From positions 1 through 35,942 of IMG/VR virus record IMGVR_UViG_3300033571_002446: DNA of 35,942 bases. One strand, 5' to 3'. This DNA comes from a virus. The position numbers and the translations under genes are program-made. The stretch's first letter is position 1, and the number at the start of each line of letters is the position of its first letter. Below the pieces are notes generated by a model. The model did no database searches, had not been told where the DNA came from, and saw nothing but the letters and a program-made list of their open reading frames with translations. Of the stretch, positions 4,311-11,587 are shown one piece after another.

Positions 4311-5918
4311 ATGACAGACTTTAATTACAGCCCAAAGGAGCTGATCTTCGACCAGGAGGGAAGGGAGAAACTAATAAAAGGAATAAGCACGATCGCTAAG
4401 GCGGTTAAGAGCACGCTGGGCCCAAGGGGTAACACGGTCCTTATTGAATCACGAAGCCATACACATGGTATAACGGTTACAAAGGATGGGGTTACGGTTG
4501 CTAGGAGCATCGACCTGCTGGATCCTGTTGAGAACCTAGCGGTTCGTATGATGAAGGAGGCCGCTGATAGAACGGCATCGATGGCTGGTGATGGTACGAC
4601 CACTGCGATTGTCTTGACTGAGGCGATTGTTAAGAACGGCATGGACATGCTTAAGGACACGCACAACGTGAGCGAGGTGATTAGGCACATGAACAAAATC
4701 ACGGACGATGTGATTAAGCTGCTTGAGAAGAGGTCCAAAAAGGTGAGCGGTAAGACGCTGTCTGACGTGGCTACAATCTCTGCTAACAATGACAAGGAGA
4801 TTGGGAAGATTATTGCTGACGTTTATAATAAGGTCGGGAAGAACGGTATCGTTACAGCGAACAACTCACAGACGGCTGAGACGTACTACGAGTTCACAAA
4901 CGGGATCAAGATCGACAGGGGATACACATCGAACCTATTTATTAATGACTTCAAGAAGGACGAGTGCATCATGGAGGACGTTTATGTTCTGGTGAGTGAC
5001 CAGGAGATAAATAACATCCTGTCTATCGAGCGTGTGCTGAGACCAATCATTAACGAGGGTAAGAAGTTATTAATTATTGCCCCGTGTTCAGGTAACGTGA
5101 TAAACACCTTGGCGGCTAATGTGGTGCAGAACAAGGTGAAGATGTGCAACATATCTCCGCCTCAGTTCGGGTACAAGCAGAAGGAGCTGATGGGAGACAT
5201 TGCCCTGGCTGTTGGTGCGAAGTACTTCAGCGAGCAGACTGGTGATGACTTGAGCTTGATCGGCATGGAGCACTTGGGTAGAGCTGAGCGCATCATCATT
5301 GGAAGGGATAGCAGCGTTATTGTTAGATCGGAGGACGTGAGTCCAGAGATGCAGGAGCGAATTGATCAGCTGTGGCAGGCTCACGAGAACACATCTCGCA
5401 AGGCTGACAAGGACTTCATTAAGGAGAGGATCGCCTCATTAACTGGCGGTGTTGGTGTTATCTATGTTGGCGGATCGTCTGACATTGAGCAGAAGGAGAA
5501 GTACGACAGGGTTGACGATGCGATATGTGCGGTTAGGTCTGCGATTGAGGAAGGGATACTACCTGGAGGAGGGTTGGCGCTGTTCAATATCTCGGACGAG
5601 TTGTCATTCTTGGCGGATGAGAACATTGAGGATATGAGCAAGGAGCAGTTCGTGGCGTACCATATTATGTCAAGATCGATGCAGGCACCGCTGTGTCAGA
5701 TAATGGTCAACGCAGGACTGGACCCATGGGACATCATGAAAGATCCTACGACTGCCCACGCGTACGGGTACGACGTTAAGAACAACGTGTTCGGTGACAT
5801 GTACGCTATGGGCGTGATTGACCCACTGAAGGTGACAAAGAACGCGCTTAAGAATGCGGTGTCGGTGGCATCAACGATACTAAGTACAAATGCAATAATA
5901 ACAATAGCGAGAGCGTAA
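4311..5918 (+). CDS. groEL: Phage-encoded 60-kDa chaperonin GroEL
   Basis: A group I chaperonin (535 aa) would form the ATP-driven folding ring in the host cytoplasm, here presumably for virion proteins. The equatorial ATP site is intact: D59 in KDGVTVA, DGTTT at 94-98 and D403 in RVDDA, equivalent to E. coli D52, D87-T91 and D398, followed by the GGG loop near 419-421. The apical binding face is altered: E. coli Y203 corresponds to L209 and L234 to E240, V263/V264 align with Ala/Ala, and PGFGDRRK is replaced by PPQFGYKQK. The acidic/GGM tail is missing. It is GC-richer than most of the window. A GroES gene follows after an inserted homing endonuclease. Confidence 0.97.
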   Translation: MTDFNYSPKELIFDQEGREKLIKGISTIAKAVKSTLGPRGNTVLIESRSHTHGITVTKDGVTVARSIDLLDPVENLAVRMMKEAADRTASMAGDGTTTAIVLTEAIVKNGMDMLKDTHNVSEVIRHMNKITDDVIKLLEKRSKKVSGKTLSDVATISANNDKEIGKIIADVYNKVGKNGIVTANNSQTAETYYEFTNGIKIDRGYTSNLFINDFKKDECIMEDVYVLVSDQEINNILSIERVLRPIINEGKKLLIIAPCSGNVINTLAANVVQNKVKMCNISPPQFGYKQKELMGDIALAVGAKYFSEQTGDDLSLIGMEHLGRAERIIIGRDSSVIVRSEDVSPEMQERIDQLWQAHENTSRKADKDFIKERIASLTGGVGVIYVGGSSDIEQKEKYDRVDDAICAVRSAIEEGILPGGGLALFNISDELSFLADENIEDMSKEQFVAYHIMSRSMQAPLCQIMVNAGLDPWDIMKDPTTAHAYGYDVKNNVFGDMYAMGVIDPLKVTKNALKNAVSVASTILSTNAIITIARA

Positions 5919-5919
5919 A

Positions 5920-5940
5920 ATGAAAGCTGTAGGAAAATAA
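5920..5940 (+). pseudogene. Six-codon remnant of the groES start
   Basis: Two bases after the groEL stop a frame reads MKAVGK then TAA. The intact groES 0.7 kb downstream begins MRAIGK. The position is exactly where groES would start if the homing endonuclease were absent. Codons differ (AAA/CGC, GTA/ATC), so the copies come from diverged alleles. The likely explanation is that the endonuclease gene arrived with a partial copy of its target. Confidence 0.65.
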
Positions 5941-5952
5941 AAATAAAATCAC

Positions 5953-5960
5953 TATCTTTG
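5953..5960 (+). promoter_or_regulatory. -7 promoter box abutting the homing endonuclease start
   Basis: TATCTTTG, a full TAnnTTTG match, ends four bases before the ATG at 5965. Transcription would begin at or next to the start codon, giving a nearly leaderless mRNA. No clear -33 TTG is visible. Confidence 0.6.
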
Positions 5961-5964
5961 CAGA

Positions 5965-6639
5965 ATGGAAAGAAACAAAGTAGTTTACCTACATAGAAAG
6001 AAAACAGATAACTCTGTGTTCTATGTAGGTATGGGTGATTTAAAAAGAGCTTACTCAAAACAAAGAAGTAATTGGTGGAATGGAGTAGTTGATAAATATG
6101 GATATACAATAGAAATATATAAAGACAACTTAAATAAACAAGAGGCTTTTGATTTAGAAATAGAACTTATAAACAAATACGGAAGAATAGATTTAAAAAA
6201 CGGTCAACTTATTAATCAAACAAAAGGCGGAATTACAGTCAATGGATTATCAGATAAAGTTGTAAAAAGAAAAATAAAAGCTTTAAAATCCGTAAAAAGA
6301 ACTGATGAATGGAGAAATAAAATATCTTTATCTCATAAAGGAAAAATAAAATCAAAGGAACATAGAGAAAAAATATCTAAAACATTAAAAGGTAGGAAAA
6401 CACCAGAAAGCGTTAAAGAAAAAATGAGGTTGTCTAATAAATCAAATTTAATAAACGGTGTTCCAGTTTTTTGTTATGATTATATTACTTCTGAGCTTAT
6501 TTTTGAATTTAAATCTTTAAGTGACGCCTCTAGAGAATTAGGTTGTTTAGCAACATCAATATGCAATAATTTAAGCTTTAGATCTAAAAAAACAAAAAGT
6601 AAAACATTAAATAAATTAGTAACATTTAAATACAAATAA
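5965..6639 (+). CDS. GIY-YIG homing endonuclease
   Basis: Free-standing homing endonuclease (224 aa) that would cut an allele lacking it and be copied in by repair. The GIY-YIG nuclease domain covers about residues 5-90: strands VYLH (7-10) and FYVGMG (19-24), then R28, a conserved Glu in the helix near 60-67, and Asn in NQTKGG (84-89). NUMOD3-type DNA-binding motifs follow (HKGKIKSKEHREKIS and the GRKTPESVKEKM segment, about 124-157). A NUMOD1-like helix-turn-helix ends the protein (VFCYDY...SLSDASRELG). It is much more AT-rich than the flanking groEL and groES, in keeping with recent insertion. It has its own promoter. Confidence 0.9.
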   Translation: MERNKVVYLHRKKTDNSVFYVGMGDLKRAYSKQRSNWWNGVVDKYGYTIEIYKDNLNKQEAFDLEIELINKYGRIDLKNGQLINQTKGGITVNGLSDKVVKRKIKALKSVKRTDEWRNKISLSHKGKIKSKEHREKISKTLKGRKTPESVKEKMRLSNKSNLINGVPVFCYDYITSELIFEFKSLSDASRELGCLATSICNNLSFRSKKTKSKTLNKLVTFKYK

Positions 6640-6641
6640 AT

Positions 6642-6899
6642 ATGCGCGCTATCGGGAAAAATATTATAATTAAGCCAATTGAAGAACAGATCAAGACCGA
6701 CTTTGGTCTTGTTCTTTCTGGCGATGAGTCCGACAAGATAAGATACAAAAAAGCCACGGTTATAAACCCTGGCTCTGATGTTGTCTGTGTTAAGGAGGGT
6801 GACGAGATTTACTACGATAAGCGTGCTGGCTACACTATGATCCTAAATGGTGAGCAGCTTACACTTATCTCCGAGAGGGACGTTGTTATCGTGTATTAG
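6642..6899 (+). CDS. groES: Co-chaperonin GroES (10-kDa type, short)
   Basis: The 85-aa protein would form the lid of the GroEL ring. The opening IGKNIIIKPI matches the GroES N-terminal strand. A mobile loop at about 16-32 contains GLVL (22-25), equivalent to the IVL motif by which GroES binds GroEL. VKEGDEI (50-56) is the conserved GDxx strand. Between these, the roof beta-hairpin of E. coli GroES is missing, as in phage T4 gp31, which enlarges the folding chamber. It starts two bases after the homing endonuclease stop. Its last 14 bases overlap the convergent winged-helix gene. Confidence 0.92.
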   Translation: MRAIGKNIIIKPIEEQIKTDFGLVLSGDESDKIRYKKATVINPGSDVVCVKEGDEIYYDKRAGYTMILNGEQLTLISERDVVIVY

Positions 6900-7347
6900 G
6901 ATCGTTCATCTTCTCAATGATGCGTCTATACCTCTTATTGGTGTACGACGCATTTTTTGCGAACATTGGGTTGTTCTGGTAGTTATCAGATATGCGCTCC
7001 TCACCGTTAAGCTTTCTGTACACGGCACGGCAAAGGCTCTTCCCTTTGAACGATATCTCGTATAGCGTTGCCTCCTGATTCATTCTCTTGCGCCATATTA
7101 TAACCCAGCCATCAGTTAGCATCCTGTTAAATCGGTTGACATCCCAGCTCATTGTCATGGAGAACTCGTCGAATGACTTCCTTGTGAACAGCTTCTCAGA
7201 GTATAGGAACAGGATCATGTCTAGGTCGGCTGATGATATGTTGTGCTTTGTTTTGGCCCACTGACGAACCACACGCCAGTACTTCAGGTAGTCATTACTT
7301 GGCTCCCTTCTGTCGTATGCCTTTCTAATATTAGTCTTAATTTTCAT
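6886..7347 (-). CDS. Winged-helix DNA-binding protein (candidate regulator)
   Basis: 153-aa basic protein on the opposite strand to its neighbours. The middle reads like a MarR-type winged helix: helix ISSADLDMILFLYSEKLF (about 37-54), a second helix through FDEFSMTMSW, a recognition-like helix DVNRFNRMLTDGW, and a two-strand wing ending TLYEISFKGKSL. Both ends are basic. Its start faces the collagen-like fibre gene across a palindromic divergent promoter, which makes autoregulation and control of late genes plausible (inference). Its 3' end overlaps groES and contains that operon's terminator on the other strand. No family name is certain. Confidence 0.7.
   Translation of the reverse strand: MKIKTNIRKAYDRREPSNDYLKYWRVVRQWAKTKHNISSADLDMILFLYSEKLFTRKSFDEFSMTMSWDVNRFNRMLTDGWVIIWRKRMNQEATLYEISFKGKSLCRAVYRKLNGEERISDNYQNNPMFAKNASYTNKRYRRIIEKMNDPNTR
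6920..6958 (+). terminator. Strong intrinsic terminator of the chaperonin operon
   Basis: ATGCGTC and GACGCAT form a 7-bp outer stem, extended by TATACC/GGTGTA (6 bp with one G-U), with one bulged C and a 7-base loop. A run of six T residues follows. It lies 21 bases after the groES stop and entirely inside the coding part of the convergent winged-helix gene. Confidence 0.85.
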
Positions 7348-7360
7348 TTAATTTTAATTA

Positions 7361-7378
7361 TTATCTTTGCAAAGATAA
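7361..7378. promoter_or_regulatory. Palindromic bidirectional promoter/operator
   Basis: TTATCTTTGCAAAGATAA is a perfect 18-bp palindrome. It holds TATCTTTG in both orientations (plus 7362-7369, minus 7370-7377), so two -7 boxes sit back to back. Downstream ATGs lie 24 bases away (plus, 7393) and 23 bases away (minus, 7347). It could also be an operator for the adjacent winged-helix protein. Confidence 0.7.
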
Positions 7379-7392
7379 AACAAATAAACGAG

Positions 7393-8415
7393 ATGACTAA
7401 AATTTCATTGTATCCATTAGATACTAATATACAGGACGATGACCTTTTAATAGGAACGGACAAGGAAACACCTAGTAAATTTACCAAGAACTTTAGTATT
7501 GGTGATATAAAAACATTCATCAACGCATCTGCTGTTCCAGGACCAGTAGGACCAGCAGGACCTCAAGGGGTTCAGGGGCCTGTCGGACCAGCAGGACCTG
7601 TCGGACCAGTAGGACCAGCAGGGTTAGATTGGCAGGGTACTTGGGATTCAGGAACATCATACATTGAAGATGATGCTGTTGGTTATAATGGTGCATCTTA
7701 TTTCTGTATTTTAGCAATAACAGGAGCTATACCTCCATCGACTAACTTATATCCAGACGTTGACACAACGCACTGGGCATTGCTAGCTTCACAAGGAGCA
7801 GAGGGACCACAAGGACCGACAGGTGCACAGGGGCCACAGGGAGAACAAGGACCAGCTGGAACAAATATAAGCACAAGGGGTGTTGTAAATACTAGCGCTT
7901 CAGCTCCTTATAACGTTCTTGAGTATGACATAAACACAGTAACAGGAACTTCTAATAATACTGTTAGGCTTCCAGAGAACGCTTACACTGGAAAGGTAAT
8001 TATTGTCTCTTCTAACGGAGTAAATCCTGTAAATATAAATACTTATGACTCGTTATCAACAATATCAATTAACGATTCAAATAGTAATACTAATGCATAC
8101 AAATTATACGCTTACGATACAATAAAATTTATATCATTAGGCAATGGGTTTTGGCAAGCTGAAATTATTGGAGGTACAAACATTACATATAATGGGAAAA
8201 GAATAGGTGCTTCATTTGGTTACGTTGTGAATGACATAATTTTAAACACAACAACATCACCATATAACGCTGCGGCTTTAAATGCATTATATCCAAACTC
8301 ATTATACCCGTTAGGAACGAGGGTTTCATGTTCTAGCATAACAGGAGGTGGGCTGATGTATACTAAAGTAGGAGTAGCTACATGGGTTTCAAATCCTATA
8401 ACAGCAGTAGTATAG
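7393..8415 (+). CDS. Collagen-like tail fibre protein
   Basis: 340-aa fibre protein. Start taken at ATG 7393 because the frame upstream overlaps the promoter and reads as unrelated hydrophobic residues; the N-terminus then becomes [19 protein letters not shown], which looks like a virion-attachment segment. Two collagen-type Gly-X-Y blocks (about 50-77 and 135-157) flank a roughly 50-residue module rich in Trp/Tyr ([30 protein letters not shown]) resembling small carbohydrate-binding domains of the ChiC/CBM5_12 type. The C-terminal half is Asn/Thr-rich beta structure. Trimeric fibre that may contact host glycans (inference). Confidence 0.85.
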   Translation: MTKISLYPLDTNIQDDDLLIGTDKETPSKFTKNFSIGDIKTFINASAVPGPVGPAGPQGVQGPVGPAGPVGPVGPAGLDWQGTWDSGTSYIEDDAVGYNGASYFCILAITGAIPPSTNLYPDVDTTHWALLASQGAEGPQGPTGAQGPQGEQGPAGTNISTRGVVNTSASAPYNVLEYDINTVTGTSNNTVRLPENAYTGKVIIVSSNGVNPVNINTYDSLSTISINDSNSNTNAYKLYAYDTIKFISLGNGFWQAEIIGGTNITYNGKRIGASFGYVVNDIILNTTTSPYNAAALNALYPNSLYPLGTRVSCSSITGGGLMYTKVGVATWVSNPITAVV

Positions 8416-8416
8416 T

Positions 8417-8551
8417 ATGCCACTAAAAAAAGGAACATCGAGCAAGGTTATATCTTCGAATATAAGAACAGAGATTAAATCAGGAAAGCCTAGAGCGCAA
8501 GCTATAGCAATCGCATTAAGTAAAGCAGGCAAAAATAAAAAAAATAAATAA
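8417..8551 (+). CDS. Tiny basic protein, 44 aa
   Basis: Starts [19 protein letters not shown] and ends in a Lys/Asn tail; a [17 protein letters not shown] helix lies in the middle. Proteins of this pattern recur in many phages near virion genes, usually unnamed. It begins one base after the fibre gene stop and leads a run of small basic genes. Binding to nucleic acid is possible from charge alone. Confidence 0.75.
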   Translation: MPLKKGTSSKVISSNIRTEIKSGKPRAQAIAIALSKAGKNKKNK

Positions 8552-8567
8552 CTTAAAAACAAGAAAC

Positions 8568-8690
8568 ATGAAAAACTCTAAAATGGCAGACAAAATGAAG
8601 ATGGCTGCAAAAATGAAAATGGCAGAAAAAAAACCAATGACTAGCAAATCGGTTACTAAAAAAGTAACGGTTAAGACTACTAAAAAATAG
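8568..8690 (+). CDS. Tiny Lys/Met-rich protein, 40 aa
   Basis: A 41-codon frame starting MKNSKMADKMKMAAKMKMA, almost entirely Lys, Met, Ala and Thr. It sits between two other basic genes, and the next gene starts inside its stop codon. Low complexity lowers confidence, but exact packing supports translation. Function unknown. Confidence 0.55.
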   Translation: MKNSKMADKMKMAAKMKMAEKKPMTSKSVTKKVTVKTTKK

Positions 8691-8962
8691 TGCTGGGAAG
8701 AACAGCAAAATATTACGCAAGCAATCCAGACGCTAAAAAAAAGCGTCTGGATTACCAGCGTGAGTACAACAAGCAGGACCGTGAGGTAAAGAAGCGTGTT
8801 GAGCTTAACAAGATTAACAGAACAAGAGGAACATACGGGAACGGAGATGGACTGGATGCTAGTCACACAAAAAGAGGCGTAGTAATGAAGAAGGCTTCTA
8901 TAAATAGAGGTTCAAAAACATCTATGCCAGGGGATAGAAGAGCAAGAGGAGGTAAGAAATAG
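8690..8962 (+). CDS. Small basic conserved phage protein, 90 aa, GTG start
   Basis: Strongly basic 90-aa protein reading MLGRTAKYYASNPDAKKKR at the start and ending NRGSKTSMPGDRRARGGKK-like. GTG at 8690 is chosen because it overlaps the previous TAG and related phage proteins, as I recall them, begin just before GRTxKYY. The middle (GTYGNGDGLDASHTKRG) resembles a shrunken HNH fold but lacks a full catalytic set. Possible nucleic-acid-binding virion or packaging factor. Confidence 0.7.
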   Translation: MLGRTAKYYASNPDAKKKRLDYQREYNKQDREVKKRVELNKINRTRGTYGNGDGLDASHTKRGVVMKKASINRGSKTSMPGDRRARGGKK

Positions 8963-8965
8963 ATT

Positions 8966-9256
8966 ATGGCTGATAAAAGTAAGATGAAATGCAATAGTCC
9001 AGTTGCTTCTGACAGAGCTGGAAAGAAGAAGATGGTAAAGGCTTGCTCAGGCGGTCAAGAAAAGCTACTTCATTTTGGAGCAAAGGGCTACGGTAATAAC
9101 TACTCAGCAGCTGCAAGAAAAAGCTTTAAGGCAAGACACAGCTGTTCTACAGCCACGAACAAATTAACACCTAGATACTGGGCGTGTAAAAACTTATGGG
9201 CTGGGCCAGGAGGATCAACAACTTCCAACCCATCTAATAGAAAAGGTAAGTACTAA
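8966..9256 (+). CDS. Small Cys/Lys-rich phage protein (DUF6321-like), 96 aa
   Basis: 96-aa basic protein. The segment HFGAKGYGNNYSAAARKSF, then KARHSCSTATNK and TPRYWACKNLWAG, matches my memory of DUF6321 proteins, found in many phages and of unknown function. Cysteines recur (C9, C31, C59, C73), so metal binding is possible. The next gene overlaps its stop as TAATG, indicating translational coupling. Confidence 0.7.
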   Translation: MADKSKMKCNSPVASDRAGKKKMVKACSGGQEKLLHFGAKGYGNNYSAAARKSFKARHSCSTATNKLTPRYWACKNLWAGPGGSTTSNPSNRKGKY

Positions 9257-9591
9257 TGAAGGACGCTTGTTATAAAAAAGTAAAGGCATCGTATAATGTT
9301 TTTCCTTCAGCTAGAGCATCTCAGGCTATTGCAAAATGCAGAAAGGGATCTGGAACTGTTAGAAAGACAGATGCAGGATCTTCTTTAAAGAGATGGGAGA
9401 AGGAGAAGTGGACAGACACAAGAACTGGAAAGGCTTGCGGATCTGGAGGAAGTAACGAGTACTGTAGACCAAAGGTAAGGGTTTCTTCTAAGACACCTAA
9501 AACAATATCTGAGATAAGCAAGTCAAAGCTAGCTGCTAAGAAATCAGAAAAAACTAAAGTAGGAATGGGTAAAAAAGTTTCTAAGATATGA
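9256..9591 (+). CDS. Small basic phage protein (DUF5872-like), 111 aa
   Basis: 111-aa basic protein. The opening MKDACYKKVKASYNVFPSA, the RWEKEKWTDTRTGKACG segment and CRPKVRVSSKTPKT match my recollection of DUF5872, a family seen in phages and giant viruses with unknown role. The C-terminal quarter is a Lys/Ser tail. Start and stop both overlap neighbouring genes (TAATG and ATATGA). Confidence 0.7.
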   Translation: MKDACYKKVKASYNVFPSARASQAIAKCRKGSGTVRKTDAGSSLKRWEKEKWTDTRTGKACGSGGSNEYCRPKVRVSSKTPKTISEISKSKLAAKKSEKTKVGMGKKVSKI

Positions 9592-9698
9592 AAAAAATTA
9601 TAAAAAAAGCAAAGGAGTACGAATCTAAGAAGTCATTAGATGGGAAGATGAAGTACTTAAAGGGTAACGTTGGTAAAATAAAAAAAGCGAAATGTTAG
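9588..9698 (+). CDS. Tiny basic protein, 36 aa
   Basis: A 37-codon frame starting MKKIIKKAKEYESKKSLDG and ending AKC, about 40% Lys. Its ATG overlaps the previous TGA and the next gene starts inside its last codons. Chain overlap on both sides supports translation. Function unknown; probably one amphipathic helix. Confidence 0.55.
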   Translation: MKKIIKKAKEYESKKSLDGKMKYLKGNVGKIKKAKC

Positions 9699-9856
9699 GA
9701 GACGATATAGAAAGAGTAACAAAGGCAACGGGTGTAAAAAAAGCTGTTGACTACTTAGCTAAAAAATCAGGAAAAGATTGCGGTTGCAGTAAAAGAAAGT
9801 CTGCGTTAAATAACCCAGGGCTATTAATAAATAAAATAATTTACAAAAAAAAATAA
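9692..9856 (+). CDS. Small conserved phage protein with CGC motif, 54 aa
   Basis: Starts MLGDDIERVTKATGVKKAV and carries a KDCGCSKRK motif near residues 28-36 followed by ALNNPGLL. I recognise this pattern (DCGCxKR after an acidic start) as recurrent in phages infecting Bacteroidota and in marine phages, without a known role. The paired cysteines could coordinate metal. It ends four bases before the next gene. Confidence 0.7.
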   Translation: MLGDDIERVTKATGVKKAVDYLAKKSGKDCGCSKRKSALNNPGLLINKIIYKKK

Positions 9857-9859
9857 ATC

Positions 9860-10126
9860 ATGGCGTATCAAAAATTACAAGCAGGAAGAGCAGCGGCTGT
9901 TTCACCAAGCAACACGGCTAACATACCAAACGTAGCTACAGAAGATGGATCAGGTAATAACGGATGCGTTTTATACGTGGGTACAAAAGGAAACCTTAAG
10001 GTTACTACTGTTGGTGGAGACGAGGTAACATTTGTAAACATTCAAGACGGTAGCTTTATTCCTGTCAATGTTTTAAAGGTATTCTCTACAGGAACGACTG
10101 CGTCTAATATTATAGCTCTTTGGTAG
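9860..10126 (+). CDS. Small structural protein, probable virion component, 88 aa
   Basis: 88-aa Ala/Ser-rich N-terminus, then beta strands GCVLYVGTKGNLKVTTVGGD and a FIPVNVLKVFSTGTTASNI ending. Proteins with the YVGTxGxLxVTTxGGDxVTFxN pattern occur beside fibre and head genes in many phages and are usually annotated as structural. No signal peptide. Likely decorates the head or anchors a fibre. Confidence 0.7.
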   Translation: MAYQKLQAGRAAAVSPSNTANIPNVATEDGSGNNGCVLYVGTKGNLKVTTVGGDEVTFVNIQDGSFIPVNVLKVFSTGTTASNIIALW

Positions 10127-10127
10127 T

Positions 10128-11189
10128 ATGATTATAGCTATAGCTAATCTTATAGGTAGGAGTGGTGGATTTAGGTCAGACGGATCTGCACCTGTTAACA
10201 CAGTTGCGCCTGTTATTAGTGGTACTGCTACAATAGGACAAACATTAAGTAGTACTACAGGTACTTGGACAAGTGATACAGGAGTAACAGGATATTTATA
10301 CCAATGGTATAGAGGTGCTACTTTAATTACAGGTGCTACTAATAATACTTATGTTTTAGCTTTAGCTGATGTAGGTTTTGATATTACTTGTAGAGTTGCT
10401 GCAACTGATACAGATGGTACGAGTGCTTATATTAGTAGTAATGCTATATTCTTATTTGATGCGGATTATCAAGCAGTTTTAAATAGAGCTGCTCCTTTAG
10501 GTGGATTTTATACTGCACCAACTTTAGCACAACAAAAATTACAAAATACTTTGTTAATGAATATGAAAACTAGTGGAGTTTGGAATAAATTAGATTTATT
10601 TCTTAACTTTGCTAATAATGGTAGTGCAGGTTTTGCTACTATTAATTGGAAAAATCCTAGTGGTAATTTGGCTATAATTGAAGGTGGTATGCCACTTCAG
10701 ACTAATGTAGGTTTTACAGGAGCATCGGGTTCTTATATAAATACAAATTTCTCAGGAGGTAATGGTACGCAGTATTCGCAAAACAATGCGAGCAGATATG
10801 TATATATGTATATGTATATGGCATCAGCTACTAACCTGATAGATGGTTTATTTGGAGCAAATGGTAATTCAATAAGAATAATGAATTCTAATTCTCAATT
10901 AATAAATCAAGGTACTACTAATTTAAATTCAACTTTTACATATAACACAACTCGAGGAATGAAATCTATTCATAGAACAAGTGCTACTGATGTACAACTT
11001 TTTAATGACACAACAGGAGAAAGCAGAACAGCTAATTCCGCTGCAAGATCAACCGCTAATCAACTTGTATTAAGAGCGGGCAGTATTGGTGGATTGCATA
11101 CCGCTTCTATGTATGCAATGGGTGCTTCTATGATATCTGAAAATGCAGCATTTGTAGCTGATTATAATACTTATATAAACGCATTATAA
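10128..11189 (+). CDS. Fibre or adhesin protein with Ig-like domain, 353 aa
   Basis: An Ig-like module follows a 20-residue start: APVNTVAPVISGTATIGQ, then YLYQWYRGATLITGA and VGFDITCRVAATDTDGTSA (to about residue 105), the classic layout of Ig-like repeats in phage virion proteins. The remaining 250 residues are Asn/Ser/Thr-rich beta structure resembling concanavalin-like phage fibre heads. Probably surface-exposed and involved in attachment. Starts two bases after the preceding structural gene. Confidence 0.75.
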   Translation: MIIAIANLIGRSGGFRSDGSAPVNTVAPVISGTATIGQTLSSTTGTWTSDTGVTGYLYQWYRGATLITGATNNTYVLALADVGFDITCRVAATDTDGTSAYISSNAIFLFDADYQAVLNRAAPLGGFYTAPTLAQQKLQNTLLMNMKTSGVWNKLDLFLNFANNGSAGFATINWKNPSGNLAIIEGGMPLQTNVGFTGASGSYINTNFSGGNGTQYSQNNASRYVYMYMYMASATNLIDGLFGANGNSIRIMNSNSQLINQGTTNLNSTFTYNTTRGMKSIHRTSATDVQLFNDTTGESRTANSAARSTANQLVLRAGSIGGLHTASMYAMGASMISENAAFVADYNTYINAL

Positions 11190-11190
11190 T

Positions 11191-11394
11191 ATGAAAGTAC
11201 TAAAAGCAAATGAAACTCAATATAAAGAGCTTAATGGATTTGAAAATTTACCATATAGATTGTCATTTATTAAAGATGCAGATGACAATTGGATTATTGA
11301 TGAAAATGTTTTATATCGTGAAGCATATAATGATATTTTAAATAAACTAAAAGAGTTAGAGGTTATTGATTACAACCCTAAAAAAGATGAGTAG
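11191..11394 (+). CDS. Small fibre-associated protein, 67 aa
   Basis: 67-aa protein directly after the fibre gene. The first half is strand-like and aromatic (LNGFENLPYRLSFI, DNWIIDENVLYREAY); the second half is a helix ending in PKKDE. Small proteins in this position often assist fibre folding or attach to its base, but no homologue is recognised. The next gene starts inside its last codons. Confidence 0.6.
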   Translation: MKVLKANETQYKELNGFENLPYRLSFIKDADDNWIIDENVLYREAYNDILNKLKELEVIDYNPKKDE

Positions 11395-11587
11395 AAAAGA
11401 AAAAATAGATTTATTACTTAGCAAGTGGGTAAGTAGAAAGTTAACAGTGTTTGTTATAGCGTCAGTTGGTTTATTCAGCGGATCTATAACCTCTACTGAT
11501 TGGGTAATTATTGGAACTTCTTATATTACTATTGAGGGAGTAACAAGTATTGTAGAACGTTTAATGAAAGCTAAAAATGTCGCATAA
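11387..11587 (+). CDS. Holin-like small membrane protein, 66 aa
   Basis: Start taken at ATG 11387 rather than the in-frame TTG upstream; it overlaps the previous gene by 8 bases. After a charged start (MSRKEKIDLLLSKWVSRK) there are two hydrophobic segments, about residues 20-34 and 40-57, then a basic tail. Size, two-helix topology and position two genes before the endolysin fit a holin, which opens the inner membrane to release or trigger lysin. Confidence 0.6.
   Translation: MSRKEKIDLLLSKWVSRKLTVFVIASVGLFSGSITSTDWVIIGTSYITIEGVTSIVERLMKAKNVA

Noticed and set aside
4325-5637. Antisense and alternate-frame open frames across groEL
   Set aside because: They follow from the higher GC and codon bias of groEL; groEL itself is unambiguous.
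7227-7270. CTGATGA and CTGACGA strings on the plus strand as possible further hammerhead cores
   Set aside because: No stem II, GAAA or cleavage triplet can be placed around them; they lie inside a coding region.
7243-7392. N-terminal 50-residue extension of the collagen-like protein
   Set aside because: It overlaps the promoter palindrome and the opposed gene, starts far upstream of the predicted transcript start, and does not resemble a virion protein.
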